DNA of 64,000 nucleotides from CAYNHF01 sp964397045. Its GTDB lineage: Bacteria > Actinomycetota > Acidimicrobiia > Spongiisociales > UBA5794. The notes under the pieces are model-generated. The model had not been told where the DNA came from. It saw nothing but the letters and a program-made list of their open reading frames with translations, and ran no database searches. The stretch's first letter is position 1. Each line of letters opens with the position of its first letter. Of this stretch, positions 8,920 to 17,256 are shown piece by piece. The stretch spans positions 1 to 64,000 of the forward strand of contig CAYNHF010000053.1 in the NCBI GenBank assembly GCA_964397045.1. The letters are read 5' to 3'. The position numbers and the translations under genes were made by a program.

Positions 8920-9372
8920 GTGTCCGTTTGGTTTGAAGGCGACGGCGAAATCGACTGCGACATCAGACAGGTAGAGCGTGCCTTCGATAATCCCGGCGAA
9001 CTTTATGTCGGGGTCATCAGTGTCATGCCGGGGTTGACGAGCGTTGAGCTGATGGAACAAGGGAGCGACTTCGTAACCATCCGCACCAACGAAGGCCTCA
9101 TGAAACGTACGAACATCGTCAAGCGTATCGAAGACGAACGCGTGGTCGTGGAGTTGGACGAAAGCTACGAAGCCGGATCGAAGGTCACGGCAACATCGCA
9201 CTTCCTGGACGTCTTCACGAATAGTGAAACGGGCGTGATGCATCGCGTCGTCATGAGCGACGTCGAGGCCCCCGGATTCTTGGGCTTCTTCTACCGGAAT
9301 CTGGGCAGTTCCAAGACCGGGAACGCCTTCCTGAAGGCCTACCGCACCTACTTCGAGGGCCAAGACGAGTGA
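8920..9372 (+). CDS. SRPBCC-like (START-fold) small protein
   Basis: This 150-residue protein alternates strands and a long C-terminal helix (FYRNLGSSKTGNAFLKAY) in the manner of SRPBCC/polyketide-cyclase-like ligand-binding proteins. The segment DESYEAGSKVTATSHFLDVF is consistent with the central beta-sheet. Start is GTG at 8920 with GGGAG five bases upstream; the frame is open further upstream but without a ribosome-binding site. Ligand unknown; family call is moderate. Confidence 0.55.
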   Translation: MSVWFEGDGEIDCDIRQVERAFDNPGELYVGVISVMPGLTSVELMEQGSDFVTIRTNEGLMKRTNIVKRIEDERVVVELDESYEAGSKVTATSHFLDVFTNSETGVMHRVVMSDVEAPGFLGFFYRNLGSSKTGNAFLKAYRTYFEGQDE

Positions 9373-9546
9373 ATTCGCATGTGGTCAGTCCCTCCCGACT
9401 GAGGCCGGCCTCGGTCTCGCTGCGGCATTCAGACGCCTAGCTATCTGGGGCGAACCGCGGACGAAGGCCCGAGTGTGACGCGGATAGAAGGCCGGTTGCG
9501 CAACCGCGACGAGGCGTGATCCGAATCCGACCTACGTCTTTTGAAT

Positions 9547-9558
9547 TGGAACGTTCCA
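9547..9558. promoter_or_regulatory. perfect CG-centred palindrome, probable LacI operator
   Basis: TGGAACGTTCCA is a 12-bp perfect palindrome 58 bases before the transaldolase start. CG-centred palindromes of this size are the usual operator form of LacI-family regulators, and a LacI gene is second in this operon. A related site CGAACGTTCG lies before kdgA at 36172. Confidence 0.6.
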
Positions 9559-9615
9559 CGCTACTGTGCATGGGTGCATCCGCGAGATAGGAAACCCGAC
9601 TCGGGAGGGACGAGA

Positions 9616-10707
9616 ATGCTGGAGACCGAGTTCAAGAGCCCGCTGCATCAAACGGTCAGCACAACCGAGACAGACTTCTGGAACGACTCGTGTGCGATAG
9701 CTGAACTCACCTACGCAATCGAGCACGGTGCCGTCGGTGCCACCAGCAATCCGACGATCGTCGAGCAGGTGTTGAGACAGGAACGTGATCTCTGGGTCGG
9801 CAGAATCTATGAGGTGATCGACACCAATCCATCGTGGACTGACGAGGAAGTCATGTGGCAGGTCTTTGAGGAGATCGGTGTCAAGGGCGCCGAAATGTTG
9901 CTGCCGGTCTTCCAGCGCGAAGGTGGCAAGAAGGGTCGCTTGTCGATACAGACCAACCCATCGAACTATCGCAACACCGACAGGATGGTCGAACAGGCCG
10001 TCCATTTTGCTGGATTAGCCCCCAACATCCAGGTCAAGCTTCCCGTTACCAGCCGAGGTGTCGTGGCTATCGAAGAGGCGACCTACCGCGGTGTCAACAT
10101 CAACGCCACGGTCAGCTTCACGGTGCCGCAGGCCATTGCCGTTGGCGAGGCTGTCGATCGCGGCCTGGCCCGACGTGAGGCCGAAGGGCTGCCGGTTGAT
10201 GACATGACACCGGTGTGCACGATCATGGTGGGTCGCACGGACGACTGGATGGGCGTGGTGACGAAGCGCGATGACATCATTGTCAACCCGGGCTATCTCC
10301 CTTGGTCCGGTGTTGCCGTCTTCAAGAAGGCCTATGAGATCTATCAGGAACGCGGCTACAAGGCACGCCTGCTGGCGGCGGCCTACCGTCATCATCTCCA
10401 CTGGTCGGAGCTGATTGGCGCCGACGCCATTCTCACGATTCCCTCGGAATGGCAGGAGCTCTTCAATGCCTCGGGGATCGAAGTCAAAGCGCGGATGAAT
10501 GATCCGGTGGCGCCCGAGATCATTGCCGAGCTCTATGACCGCATCCCGGATTTCCGCACGGCATACGACGTGGATGGGATGACCCCGGACGAGTTCGACG
10601 TCTACGGGGCCACGGTGCGCACGCTGCGCGGCTTCATCGCCTCACACCACGAGCTGATCCGTGTGATCCGCGAGGACTTCATGCTGCCCAATCCCGACAC
10701 GAAGTAG
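9616..10707 (+). CDS. transaldolase-family protein
   Basis: This 363-residue class I aldolase-type enzyme has the Schiff-base lysine in NIQVKLPVT, followed by NINATVSFTVPQAIAVGEAV, the pattern of transaldolases. The opening TSNPTIVEQVL matches the family's ATSNPT substrate-phosphate region. It is longer than small Fsa-type enzymes. Start: GGGAGG at 9603-9608 before ATG 9616. It heads an operon with a LacI regulator and a semialdehyde dehydrogenase, so it more likely works on a sugar or polyol breakdown product than in the housekeeping pentose phosphate pathway. Confidence 0.85.
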   Translation: MLETEFKSPLHQTVSTTETDFWNDSCAIAELTYAIEHGAVGATSNPTIVEQVLRQERDLWVGRIYEVIDTNPSWTDEEVMWQVFEEIGVKGAEMLLPVFQREGGKKGRLSIQTNPSNYRNTDRMVEQAVHFAGLAPNIQVKLPVTSRGVVAIEEATYRGVNINATVSFTVPQAIAVGEAVDRGLARREAEGLPVDDMTPVCTIMVGRTDDWMGVVTKRDDIIVNPGYLPWSGVAVFKKAYEIYQERGYKARLLAAAYRHHLHWSELIGADAILTIPSEWQELFNASGIEVKARMNDPVAPEIIAELYDRIPDFRTAYDVDGMTPDEFDVYGATVRTLRGFIASHHELIRVIREDFMLPNPDTK

Positions 10708-10755
10708 ACGGTACGCACCTGCCGTCCGGCCGGAGAGGAACATGGGGAGCAACTT

Positions 10756-11781
10756 TTGAGACAGCCAACGATCCTTGACGTGGCCGACCGTGCCGGTGTT
10801 TCCAAGTCACTGGTTTCGCTTGTCATGCGCGAACCTGATCGTGTCAGCGAAGCGGGTCGTGCGACGGTCCTGGCCGCGGCTGAGGAGCTCGGCTATCGCC
10901 CCAACGCCGTCGCCAGAAGCCTGGTGCAGAGAAGGACCAACGTCATCGGCGTGATCGTTGCCGACCTGCACAACCCGTTCTATGCCGACGTGGCAGACGG
11001 GATCGAGGAGGCGGCCTCCCAGTCCGGATATCGCGCAATGCTGTCATCTGGCTTCCTCGACCCAAGGCGAGAGCGTGGTGCGATTGAGACCATGTTGGAA
11101 CTGCGGGTCGACAGTCTCATCATGCTTGGCTCGATGACGAAGTTGGCCGGGATTGAGAAAGTTGCCGCGTCGATTCCGGTGACGCTGCTCGGGCGCCATA
11201 CCCGGTCCAAGGTGGTCGACTCGGTCGGTGTGGACAACTCTGCTGGAGCCGAGGAGGCAATCGACTACCTGGTTGCGCAGGGTCATACTCAGATCACACA
11301 CATCCATGCGGGCACCGCGGCGGGGTCGGCACGCCGCCGGAGCGGATACGAGAAGGCGATGCGGAGACACGGGCTCGAAGAACACATCCGGCTGGTCCAG
11401 GGAGCCTTCACCGAGTCTGCTGGTGCGAGGGCGATGAACGAGATTCTGGAGAGCGACGAAACGCCCACCGCGGTGTTTGCTCCAAACGACATTGCGGCCA
11501 TCGGTGCATTGGAGGCAATTGATGCGGCCGGTTTGGCCGTCCCCGGTGACATTTCGCTTGTTGGATACGACAACCTGGCGCTGGCCGCACTGCCGAGGAT
11601 CAGCCTGACAACTGTGGGTCAGCCTCGGGCCGACCTTGGTCGTGAGGCGGTGAATCTCGTTCTCGAGCGGCTCGACCAAAGGCGGGAGCGCGTTCGTCAC
11701 GTTGTCGTCTCCCCACACCTTGTAGTCAGATCAACAACGGGCCCGCCACCCGGCGATGGCCCGCAGCAACAGAGCACATAG
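10756..11781 (+). CDS. LacI-family transcriptional regulator (LacI-1)
   Basis: This 341-residue regulator has the N-terminal LacI helix-turn-helix PTILDVADRAGVSKSLVS, hinge helix region NAVARSLVQRRTNVIGVIV, and a periplasmic-binding-protein-like effector domain (about 60-330) with FAPNDIAAIGALEAID. TTG start at 10756 is supported by GGGGAG six bases upstream. It lies between transaldolase and iolA, 49 and 10 bases apart, and probably controls them through TGGAACGTTCCA at 9547. The effector is probably an inositol or sugar-acid intermediate (inference). Confidence 0.92.
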   Translation: MRQPTILDVADRAGVSKSLVSLVMREPDRVSEAGRATVLAAAEELGYRPNAVARSLVQRRTNVIGVIVADLHNPFYADVADGIEEAASQSGYRAMLSSGFLDPRRERGAIETMLELRVDSLIMLGSMTKLAGIEKVAASIPVTLLGRHTRSKVVDSVGVDNSAGAEEAIDYLVAQGHTQITHIHAGTAAGSARRRSGYEKAMRRHGLEEHIRLVQGAFTESAGARAMNEILESDETPTAVFAPNDIAAIGALEAIDAAGLAVPGDISLVGYDNLALAALPRISLTTVGQPRADLGREAVNLVLERLDQRRERVRHVVVSPHLVVRSTTGPPPGDGPQQQST

Positions 11782-11791
11782 GAGTGACGTC

Positions 11792-13306
11792 ATGACAAAG
11801 CGTCTCAAGTACCTGGTCGGCGGAGAGTGGAAGGACACCGCGAGTGGTGTCTACTACGAGATCACCGACAGCAGCACCGGTGAGGTAATGGCTGAGGCTC
11901 CGCGCTGCACCGCGGACGAGGTTGACGCAGCCGTTGAGGCCGCTGCCGCTGCGTTCCCCGAGTGGCGGGATACGCCGATCACAGAACGTGTCCAGGTCAT
12001 GTTCCGTCTCAAAGGGCTGATGGAGGAGAACCTCCACGACACGGCCATGCTCCTTTCCGCCGAGATGGGCAAGAGTTACACCGAGGCGCGTGGTGACGTT
12101 CTCAAGGCAATCGAAGTGGTCGAACTGGCCTGCGCCACCCCCGTCACGATGATGGGTGACTCACTGATGAACGTGGCTACCGGTTACGACACCGTCACCT
12201 TCCGCGAGCCGATCGGTGTATTCGCCGGAATCGTGCCTTGGAACTTCCCCGCAATGATCCCGATGGGATGGATGATGCCGCTGGCCGTCGTCACCGGAAA
12301 CACTTTTGTCCTCAAGGCCGCCTCTTATGTTCCGCAGACTGCGATGCGGATGGCTGAACTGCTCGAAGAGGCAGGTCTGCCACCTGGTGTCTTCAACCTC
12401 GTTACCTGTTCTCGTCACGAAGCCGAGCGCTTGTTGGAGCACCCCAAGGTGCAGGGCGTCAGCTTCGTTGGCTCAACCGCGGTTGGCCGTCACATCTATG
12501 CAACGGCGGCCGCCAACGGCAAGCGGGTGCAGGCACTCACCGAGGCGAAGAATCATGCCCTGGTGATGCCAGACGCTCCGATCCGGGCTACGGCGCAGCG
12601 CATCATCAACTCCGCATTTGGCTGTGCGGGCGAGCGCTGCATGGCGCTACCGGCAATTGCGGTCGCGGAGTCCATCGCCGACGAGTTGGTCGCCACTATC
12701 TCCGAGCTTGCCCAGCAGCGGACGATCGGTCCTGCTTACGACGAGACTACGGAAATGGGGCCGTTGGTCAACGCCGAACACCTCGCATTCGTCAACGGAT
12801 GGATCGAGAAGTCAATTGAGGAGGGTGCCGTGCCGGTACTCGATGGCCGAGGCACAACCGTCGCGGGGTATGAGGACGGCTTCTACCTAGGTCCGACTGT
12901 CTTTGACCATGTGACCCCCGGTATGTCATGCGGCAACCAAGAAGTGTTCGGGCCGGTGCTGTACGTCAAGAGAGTCGGGAGCTTCGACGAAGGCGTCGAG
13001 TTGATCAACTCCAGCGAATTCGCCAACGGTGCATCGATCTTCACCCAGAGCGGGCACTATGCCCGTGAATTCGCCCGTCGCATTGATGCCGGCATGGTCG
13101 GGGTGAACGTCGGTATCCCGGTGCCGATTTCGGTTTTTCCGTTCACCGGTCACAAGAACAGCTTCTTTGGTGACCTGCATGTGATGGGTCGTGATGGCGT
13201 GATGTTCTACACCGAAACCAAGGCTGTCACCAGCTTCTGGTTCGACGAGGAAGCGATAAAGGGCGAGAAGGTCGGTACCTGGGAAGGCACCATCTCGCGG
13301 TCATAG
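11792..13306 (+). CDS. mmsA/iolA: CoA-acylating methylmalonate/malonate-semialdehyde dehydrogenase
   Basis: This 504-residue aldehyde dehydrogenase oxidises malonate or methylmalonate semialdehyde to acetyl- or propionyl-CoA with NAD and CoA. The catalytic cysteine lies in CAGERCMALP. The segment EAKNHALVMPDA carries the Asn that replaces the general-base glutamate of ordinary aldehyde dehydrogenases, the hallmark of the CoA-acylating MMSDH group. IVPWNFPAMIPMGW is the cofactor-site strand. Start: ATAGGAG seven bases before ATG 11792. As IolA it ends the classical inositol pathway; here it sits beside the alternative iolMNO genes. Confidence 0.92.
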   Translation: MTKRLKYLVGGEWKDTASGVYYEITDSSTGEVMAEAPRCTADEVDAAVEAAAAAFPEWRDTPITERVQVMFRLKGLMEENLHDTAMLLSAEMGKSYTEARGDVLKAIEVVELACATPVTMMGDSLMNVATGYDTVTFREPIGVFAGIVPWNFPAMIPMGWMMPLAVVTGNTFVLKAASYVPQTAMRMAELLEEAGLPPGVFNLVTCSRHEAERLLEHPKVQGVSFVGSTAVGRHIYATAAANGKRVQALTEAKNHALVMPDAPIRATAQRIINSAFGCAGERCMALPAIAVAESIADELVATISELAQQRTIGPAYDETTEMGPLVNAEHLAFVNGWIEKSIEEGAVPVLDGRGTTVAGYEDGFYLGPTVFDHVTPGMSCGNQEVFGPVLYVKRVGSFDEGVELINSSEFANGASIFTQSGHYAREFARRIDAGMVGVNVGIPVPISVFPFTGHKNSFFGDLHVMGRDGVMFYTETKAVTSFWFDEEAIKGEKVGTWEGTISRS

Positions 13307-13486
13307 ACGGCCCGCCAGATTGGCCCAGCAGTAGTGACTGTTCCGGTTGAACCATGTGGTTCATCCCGCAGCGGACGTCTTCGCAGAGACCCCAGACGGC
13401 AGCGCGCTCGAGTTTGCTTTGGCAGAAGTGATGCCGATCCAAGGTCAGCGCGGAACGTGAAGCGAATTCGTTGGGCAGGCGCGGGT

Positions 13487-14296
13487 TCAGAGCGTTCTGA
13501 AGAGCTCGATCGCCTGTCGGGCTGCGGTCCTGCTGTCCGGTAGCGGCAGCGTTTCCGTCGACAGGTAGCCTCGGTAGCCGGAGTCCCGGAGCACTGCTGC
13601 AAGGACATGGAAGTCGATGTGGCCGCGCCCCGCCGCCAACCGATTGCTGTCGGTGAACTGCACATGGTGGATGCGGCCACCGGCTGATCGCAGCGACTCG
13701 GCCAGATTCGCCTCCTCGATATTCATGTGGAAGGTGTCGGCGAGGACTCCGAGGTTGTCGAGATCGACGTCTTCGATGAACTGCAGCGCGTCCTGGATCG
13801 TGTTGATGTAGTTCGTCTCGTAGCGATTGATCGGCTCGACGACGAGTGAGACGTCCTGCTTCAGCGCGTATTCGCCATACCGGCGGACTGCGTCCACTGC
13901 TCGCTGGTACTGGTCCGCATGTCCGTCTTCCGATCCGGTCAAGGTGCCCCGCACGCCGCCGATTACAACCATCGCCTGCCAGGGAGACGCGAGATCGATG
14001 ATGCGGTACATGCGCTCGTCGAGCCAGCGTCGAACTTCGGGATCAGCCGACGTCGGCGACCATCCGTCCGAGTAGAAGGACTGGCCGGTGGCGATCGCCG
14101 AGAGTTGAAGGCCGGATTGCCGCAGGCCATCGTCGCACGCGACCACCGCCGGATCGGCCGGATCGCGGATGCTGACCTCGATGGCCTCGTATCCAAGGTC
14201 GACAGCGGCATCGAGCGCCGATGGCCAATCCCCGGCAAAGAGCAAGGGCGCGAAGACGGCCGGAGTGGGGGAGATGGCCATGCTCGTCTTGAACAT
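13487..14296 (-). CDS. iolO: 5-keto-L-gluconate epimerase (IolO-like)
   Basis: This 269-residue xylose-isomerase-like TIM barrel has metal-ligand regions VVEPINRYET, LADTFHMNIEE, VQFTDSNR and LSTETLPLP. The opening (FAGDWPSALDAAVDLGYEAI), the ATGQ segment, and ADTFHMNIEE closely match Thermotoga maritima TM0416 (IolO), which converts 5-keto-L-gluconate to D-tagaturonate. A general sugar-phosphate epimerase is the fallback call. Start: GGGGGCAGG precedes the ATG by 6 bases. It is the last gene of iolM-iolN-iolO, 45 bases after iolN. Confidence 0.82.
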   Translation of the reverse strand: MFKTSMAISPTPAVFAPLLFAGDWPSALDAAVDLGYEAIEVSIRDPADPAVVACDDGLRQSGLQLSAIATGQSFYSDGWSPTSADPEVRRWLDERMYRIIDLASPWQAMVVIGGVRGTLTGSEDGHADQYQRAVDAVRRYGEYALKQDVSLVVEPINRYETNYINTIQDALQFIEDVDLDNLGVLADTFHMNIEEANLAESLRSAGGRIHHVQFTDSNRLAAGRGHIDFHVLAAVLRDSGYRGYLSTETLPLPDSRTAARQAIELFRTL

Positions 14297-14341
14297 CAGA
14301 CACCTGCCCCCTTTCTAAGCCTCGAATGCGACCGTCCGCGT

Positions 14342-15319
14342 TTACGGCGGATAGGCGAACGTGTACAGATGGCGGCCACCAGGCTCCTTCGGGCCCTTGA
14401 GGACGGCTTCGACGTCCTCGCGAGGACGCATGCTGACCTGTTCGATAGGCGGGAGCACCCCGGGCGGGTACATCTCCATGATGTCGTTCACCAGTCGTTC
14501 CAGGTAGTCGAGGATCGCGTTGACCCCGCCAATCGCCTTCTCTGGATCGGCGAGGGTGGCATCCCCAACCGTCCCTTGCGGGGTGGCAACGACCTCCAGC
14601 GGGGATCCGCCCACCTGTTGCCAGAACGGAAGCGGCGCTTCGCTCAGCGGCAGCGCCGAACCGGACTTGTTGATGTGTCCCGGCGGCATCAATGGAGTGA
14701 ACGATGTCTTCTCCGCGAACTGCATGTCGATGAACTCCGGAAACAGTGCCAGCGAGAACGAGGCTTCGCATTCGTCTCCGTGGATGAACGCAGTGTCGAA
14801 CGGTCCGCCGTGTTCCTTGTCGCGAAGGTGCTCGGGGATAACGAACCACCAGTTGACATTGACGAGGATTGCGGGCACCTGGTACTTCTTCCCGAACTGG
14901 TGCATGGCAGCCGGAATCACGTAGTCCTGGCCGTGCCCATTGAGAAGGATCTGCTTGCGGAAGCCGGCATTCCAGTAGCCCGCAATGACGGCCCGCAGGT
15001 ACGCGTTGAACGTCTCTTCCGGGATGACGATATTGCCCGGCATGCCAAGGTGATGGAAGGGGTGCGACCCATACCAGATGGGCTCGGCCACCGTGCATCC
15101 GGTCGCCTGGGCGACCTGCTCGGCCTGTCGGGTGACGAGGAACGTGTCCTCTCCGGGGTTCTGCGCCAGACCGTGGGCCTCAGTGCTCCCGATGGGGATG
15201 ATGATGAGGTCGTTCTCCTCGAGCCGATCCTCGATCTGCTTTCCCGTCATCGTCTGGTAGTAGATGCCCGTCGGCCGGTCCATATGGCCGCCGTCTGGCG
15301 GGATCTGCCACTTGCTCAT
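14342..15319 (-). CDS. iolN: 3-dehydro-scyllo-inosose hydrolase (IolN-like, creatininase fold)
   Basis: This 325-residue creatininase-fold metalloenzyme has IIPIGSTEAHG near the N-terminus, GEDTFLVTRQAE, and LLNGHGQDYVIPAA, the metal-site elements. The overall pattern (MSKWQIPPDGG start, GSHPFHHLGMPGN, end LYTFAYPP) matches IolN of Thermotoga, which opens the ring of the diketo-inositol to 5-keto-L-gluconate. ATG 15319 is chosen over GTG 15325 because GAGG lies 6 bases upstream. It sits 64 bases after iolM. The assignment rests on remembered family pattern plus gene order. Confidence 0.85.
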   Translation of the reverse strand: MSKWQIPPDGGHMDRPTGIYYQTMTGKQIEDRLEENDLIIIPIGSTEAHGLAQNPGEDTFLVTRQAEQVAQATGCTVAEPIWYGSHPFHHLGMPGNIVIPEETFNAYLRAVIAGYWNAGFRKQILLNGHGQDYVIPAAMHQFGKKYQVPAILVNVNWWFVIPEHLRDKEHGGPFDTAFIHGDECEASFSLALFPEFIDMQFAEKTSFTPLMPPGHINKSGSALPLSEAPLPFWQQVGGSPLEVVATPQGTVGDATLADPEKAIGGVNAILDYLERLVNDIMEMYPPGVLPPIEQVSMRPREDVEAVLKGPKEPGGRHLYTFAYPP

Positions 15320-15383
15320 GTTCACCTCGTCTTCCTTGTTTGCCGTTGCTTGATTCCCTGCGCTCGTTTCTGCCCGTCAATTC

Positions 15384-16472
15384 TCACGAGGCGTTGGGTT
15401 GGATGAGCACCTTGATCGCGCCGTCCTTTCGTTGGGTGAACGTCTCGTACGCCTCCGCGAAATCGGCCAGCGGGAAGGTGTGGGTAGTGACCGAGTCGAC
15501 GTCCAGCTTGCCTGCTGCGATGAGCGGAATCACCTCTTCGCACGTTCCCGGGTTGGCGCGCACGCCGGCCAGGTTCATCTCCTCGAACACGATGCGTTGC
15601 AGCGGCAGCACACATGGCTCCAGCGGCACCCCGATCAGCGCCACCCGGCCGCCCTTTCTCGTCATCGCCACCGCATCGGCAGGAGTGTTGCCGCGCGCCG
15701 CGGTATCAATGGTGAAGTGCGATCCCTTTCCTTCGGTGAGAGCAAGAACTCCTTCTGGTCCGTCTGCCTGCGAGTTGTCGAACACCTCGAAGCCCATCTC
15801 CGCCGCCGTCGCCAGCCGCTCACCCCTGCCGACGATGATCACTCTCGAGGCCCCGAGGAGTCCCGCGATCCGCCCGGCCAACAATCCTTGGGCACCCGGT
15901 CCGATGATGGCTCCGATGTCTCCTGGATTGACTTCGGCCCGTTTCACGGCGTGCAGCGCGATGGAGCTGGCGTCTACCAGAGCCGCCTGCTCGAGCGTCA
16001 TCGAATCCGGAATCTTGAACACGCTCTTGATCGAGGTGTTGTGATAGCCCCGCATCGCCCCTGTGGAGTAGTGGCCGTAGTGATGGTGGCCAAGGTCCTC
16101 GTTGCCGTAGTTGTCGCATAGGTTGTAGCGCCCGATCGCACACATTCGACAATTGCCGCAGCCGTCGTGAGCGGTTCCGGCGACCCGATCGCCGGGGCGG
16201 AAGCCGAGTTCGGCCGCACCCTGACCGGCAGCCACGATGACACCCGACCACTCGTGACCCGGCGTATAGGGATAGCCGCGCGGCCATCCCTTCTTGAGGA
16301 AGTTCCCCGAGATGATTTCCTTGTCTGTGCCACAGATTGCCACCGAGTGAACCTCGCACAGCACTTCGTGGGGTCCGGGCGTCGGGACGACCGCCTCCTG
16401 CACCTCGAATTCGTTTGGAGCGAGCAACACCAGGGCGTCCATGCTCGTGGGGATAGTCCTCTCGGTTGCCAT
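15384..16472 (-). CDS. iolM: zinc-dependent scyllo-inosose 3-dehydrogenase (IolM-like)
   Basis: This 362-residue medium-chain alcohol dehydrogenase has the catalytic zinc site at CGTDKE and GHEWSG, and the four structural-zinc cysteines in CGNCRMCAIGRYNLC. The Rossmann turn is in GPGAQGLLAGRIAGLLGA. In Thermotoga, IolM oxidises scyllo-inosose (2-keto-myo-inositol) to the diketo form hydrolysed by IolN. With iolN and iolO directly downstream, this role is the best inference; by sequence alone it is a sugar-alcohol-type dehydrogenase. AGAGGAG lies 5 bases before the ATG. It heads the operon. Confidence 0.82.
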   Translation of the reverse strand: MATERTIPTSMDALVLLAPNEFEVQEAVVPTPGPHEVLCEVHSVAICGTDKEIISGNFLKKGWPRGYPYTPGHEWSGVIVAAGQGAAELGFRPGDRVAGTAHDGCGNCRMCAIGRYNLCDNYGNEDLGHHHYGHYSTGAMRGYHNTSIKSVFKIPDSMTLEQAALVDASSIALHAVKRAEVNPGDIGAIIGPGAQGLLAGRIAGLLGASRVIIVGRGERLATAAEMGFEVFDNSQADGPEGVLALTEGKGSHFTIDTAARGNTPADAVAMTRKGGRVALIGVPLEPCVLPLQRIVFEEMNLAGVRANPGTCEEVIPLIAAGKLDVDSVTTHTFPLADFAEAYETFTQRKDGAIKVLIQPNAS

Positions 16473-16558
16473 GGGTGCTCCTCTGTTCGGCGGTGACGCG
16501 CACGCTAGGGATTTCTGTCCAAATCTGGCAGCTGAACCCGATTCGTACCAGGGGCATA

Positions 16559-16583
16559 GGACCCCGGTCGTATGATCGGGACC
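16559..16583. promoter_or_regulatory. imperfect inverted repeat in the iolM/CMD divergent promoter
   Basis: GGACCCCGGTC (16559-16569) and GATCGGGACC (16574-16583) form an imperfect dyad around TATGAT (16571-16576), which could be the -10 element of the rightward gene. The site lies between divergent starts and could be a regulator-binding site. No TGGAACGTTCCA-like site was found here. Confidence 0.3.
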
Positions 16584-16664
16584 AGATGGACTGTGGCAAA
16601 ACGGTCGTGATCCGTCGGTCCATTAGCCTTGGGTCGGACTCAGTTTCAGGAAAGGTTCCCTCTC

Positions 16665-17219
16665 ATGCCCCGCATCCCCTATCCGGACCTGGACGCAATC
16701 GAGGATCCGGAGGTCCTGGCCATTCTCGAACGTGCCCGTCAGAACGGGACGCCGCGCCCGGAATCGCAGGCAATCCGATCGCATGTGCCCGCGGTGGTGA
16801 AGACCTTCTCCGCAGCCTGGGAACAGACCTTCGTGGACGGTGTGGTGGATCACGGACTGAAAGAGTTGTGCCGCGTCTATGTGACCAAAACCGTCGCGTG
16901 TGGATACTGCGCCGCCCAGCGGTCGGAGGACGCGGCTGCCGCGGAGGATCACTACGAGGATTTGCTGGAGTACCGCACCTCGCCGCGCTACAGCGATCGC
17001 GAGAAGGCCGCGCTTGGCTACACGGATGCGATCGTGTGGAACACCGACTTCGCAGACGACGCGTTGTGGCGTGACCTCGACGCCCATTTCACATCCGCCG
17101 AATTAGCCGAACTGGGCTTCTTCATCGCGCTGACATCGGGGCAACAGCGCTGGTTGAAGACGCTGGACCTCGGCCATCGAGAGGTTCTGGCCGACACCGA
17201 GGCAGGTCTCGCGACCTGA
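16665..17219 (+). CDS. carboxymuconolactone decarboxylase/AhpD-like protein
   Basis: This 184-residue all-helical protein carries the redox motif CGYC within TKTVACGYCAAQRS, as in AhpD-like members of the CMD family, which act as thiol-dependent peroxidase partners or small-molecule decarboxylases. FIALTSGQQRWLKTLDLGH is the C-terminal helix pattern of this group. Start is ATG 16665 after AGGAAAGG; an upstream in-frame extension to 16629 lacks a ribosome-binding site. It is divergent from iolM and convergent with the SDR gene. Confidence 0.8.
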   Translation: MPRIPYPDLDAIEDPEVLAILERARQNGTPRPESQAIRSHVPAVVKTFSAAWEQTFVDGVVDHGLKELCRVYVTKTVACGYCAAQRSEDAAAAEDHYEDLLEYRTSPRYSDREKAALGYTDAIVWNTDFADDALWRDLDAHFTSAELAELGFFIALTSGQQRWLKTLDLGHREVLADTEAGLAT

Positions 17220-17256
17220 TCCGCTCCCTCGTGCCGGCGGGTCGACCAGGGTCTTG

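Noticed and set aside
13919..15406. Long rightward open frame across iolO and iolN
   Set aside because: Antisense shadow of two well-supported enzymes; composition rich in Arg and Asp as expected for such shadows.
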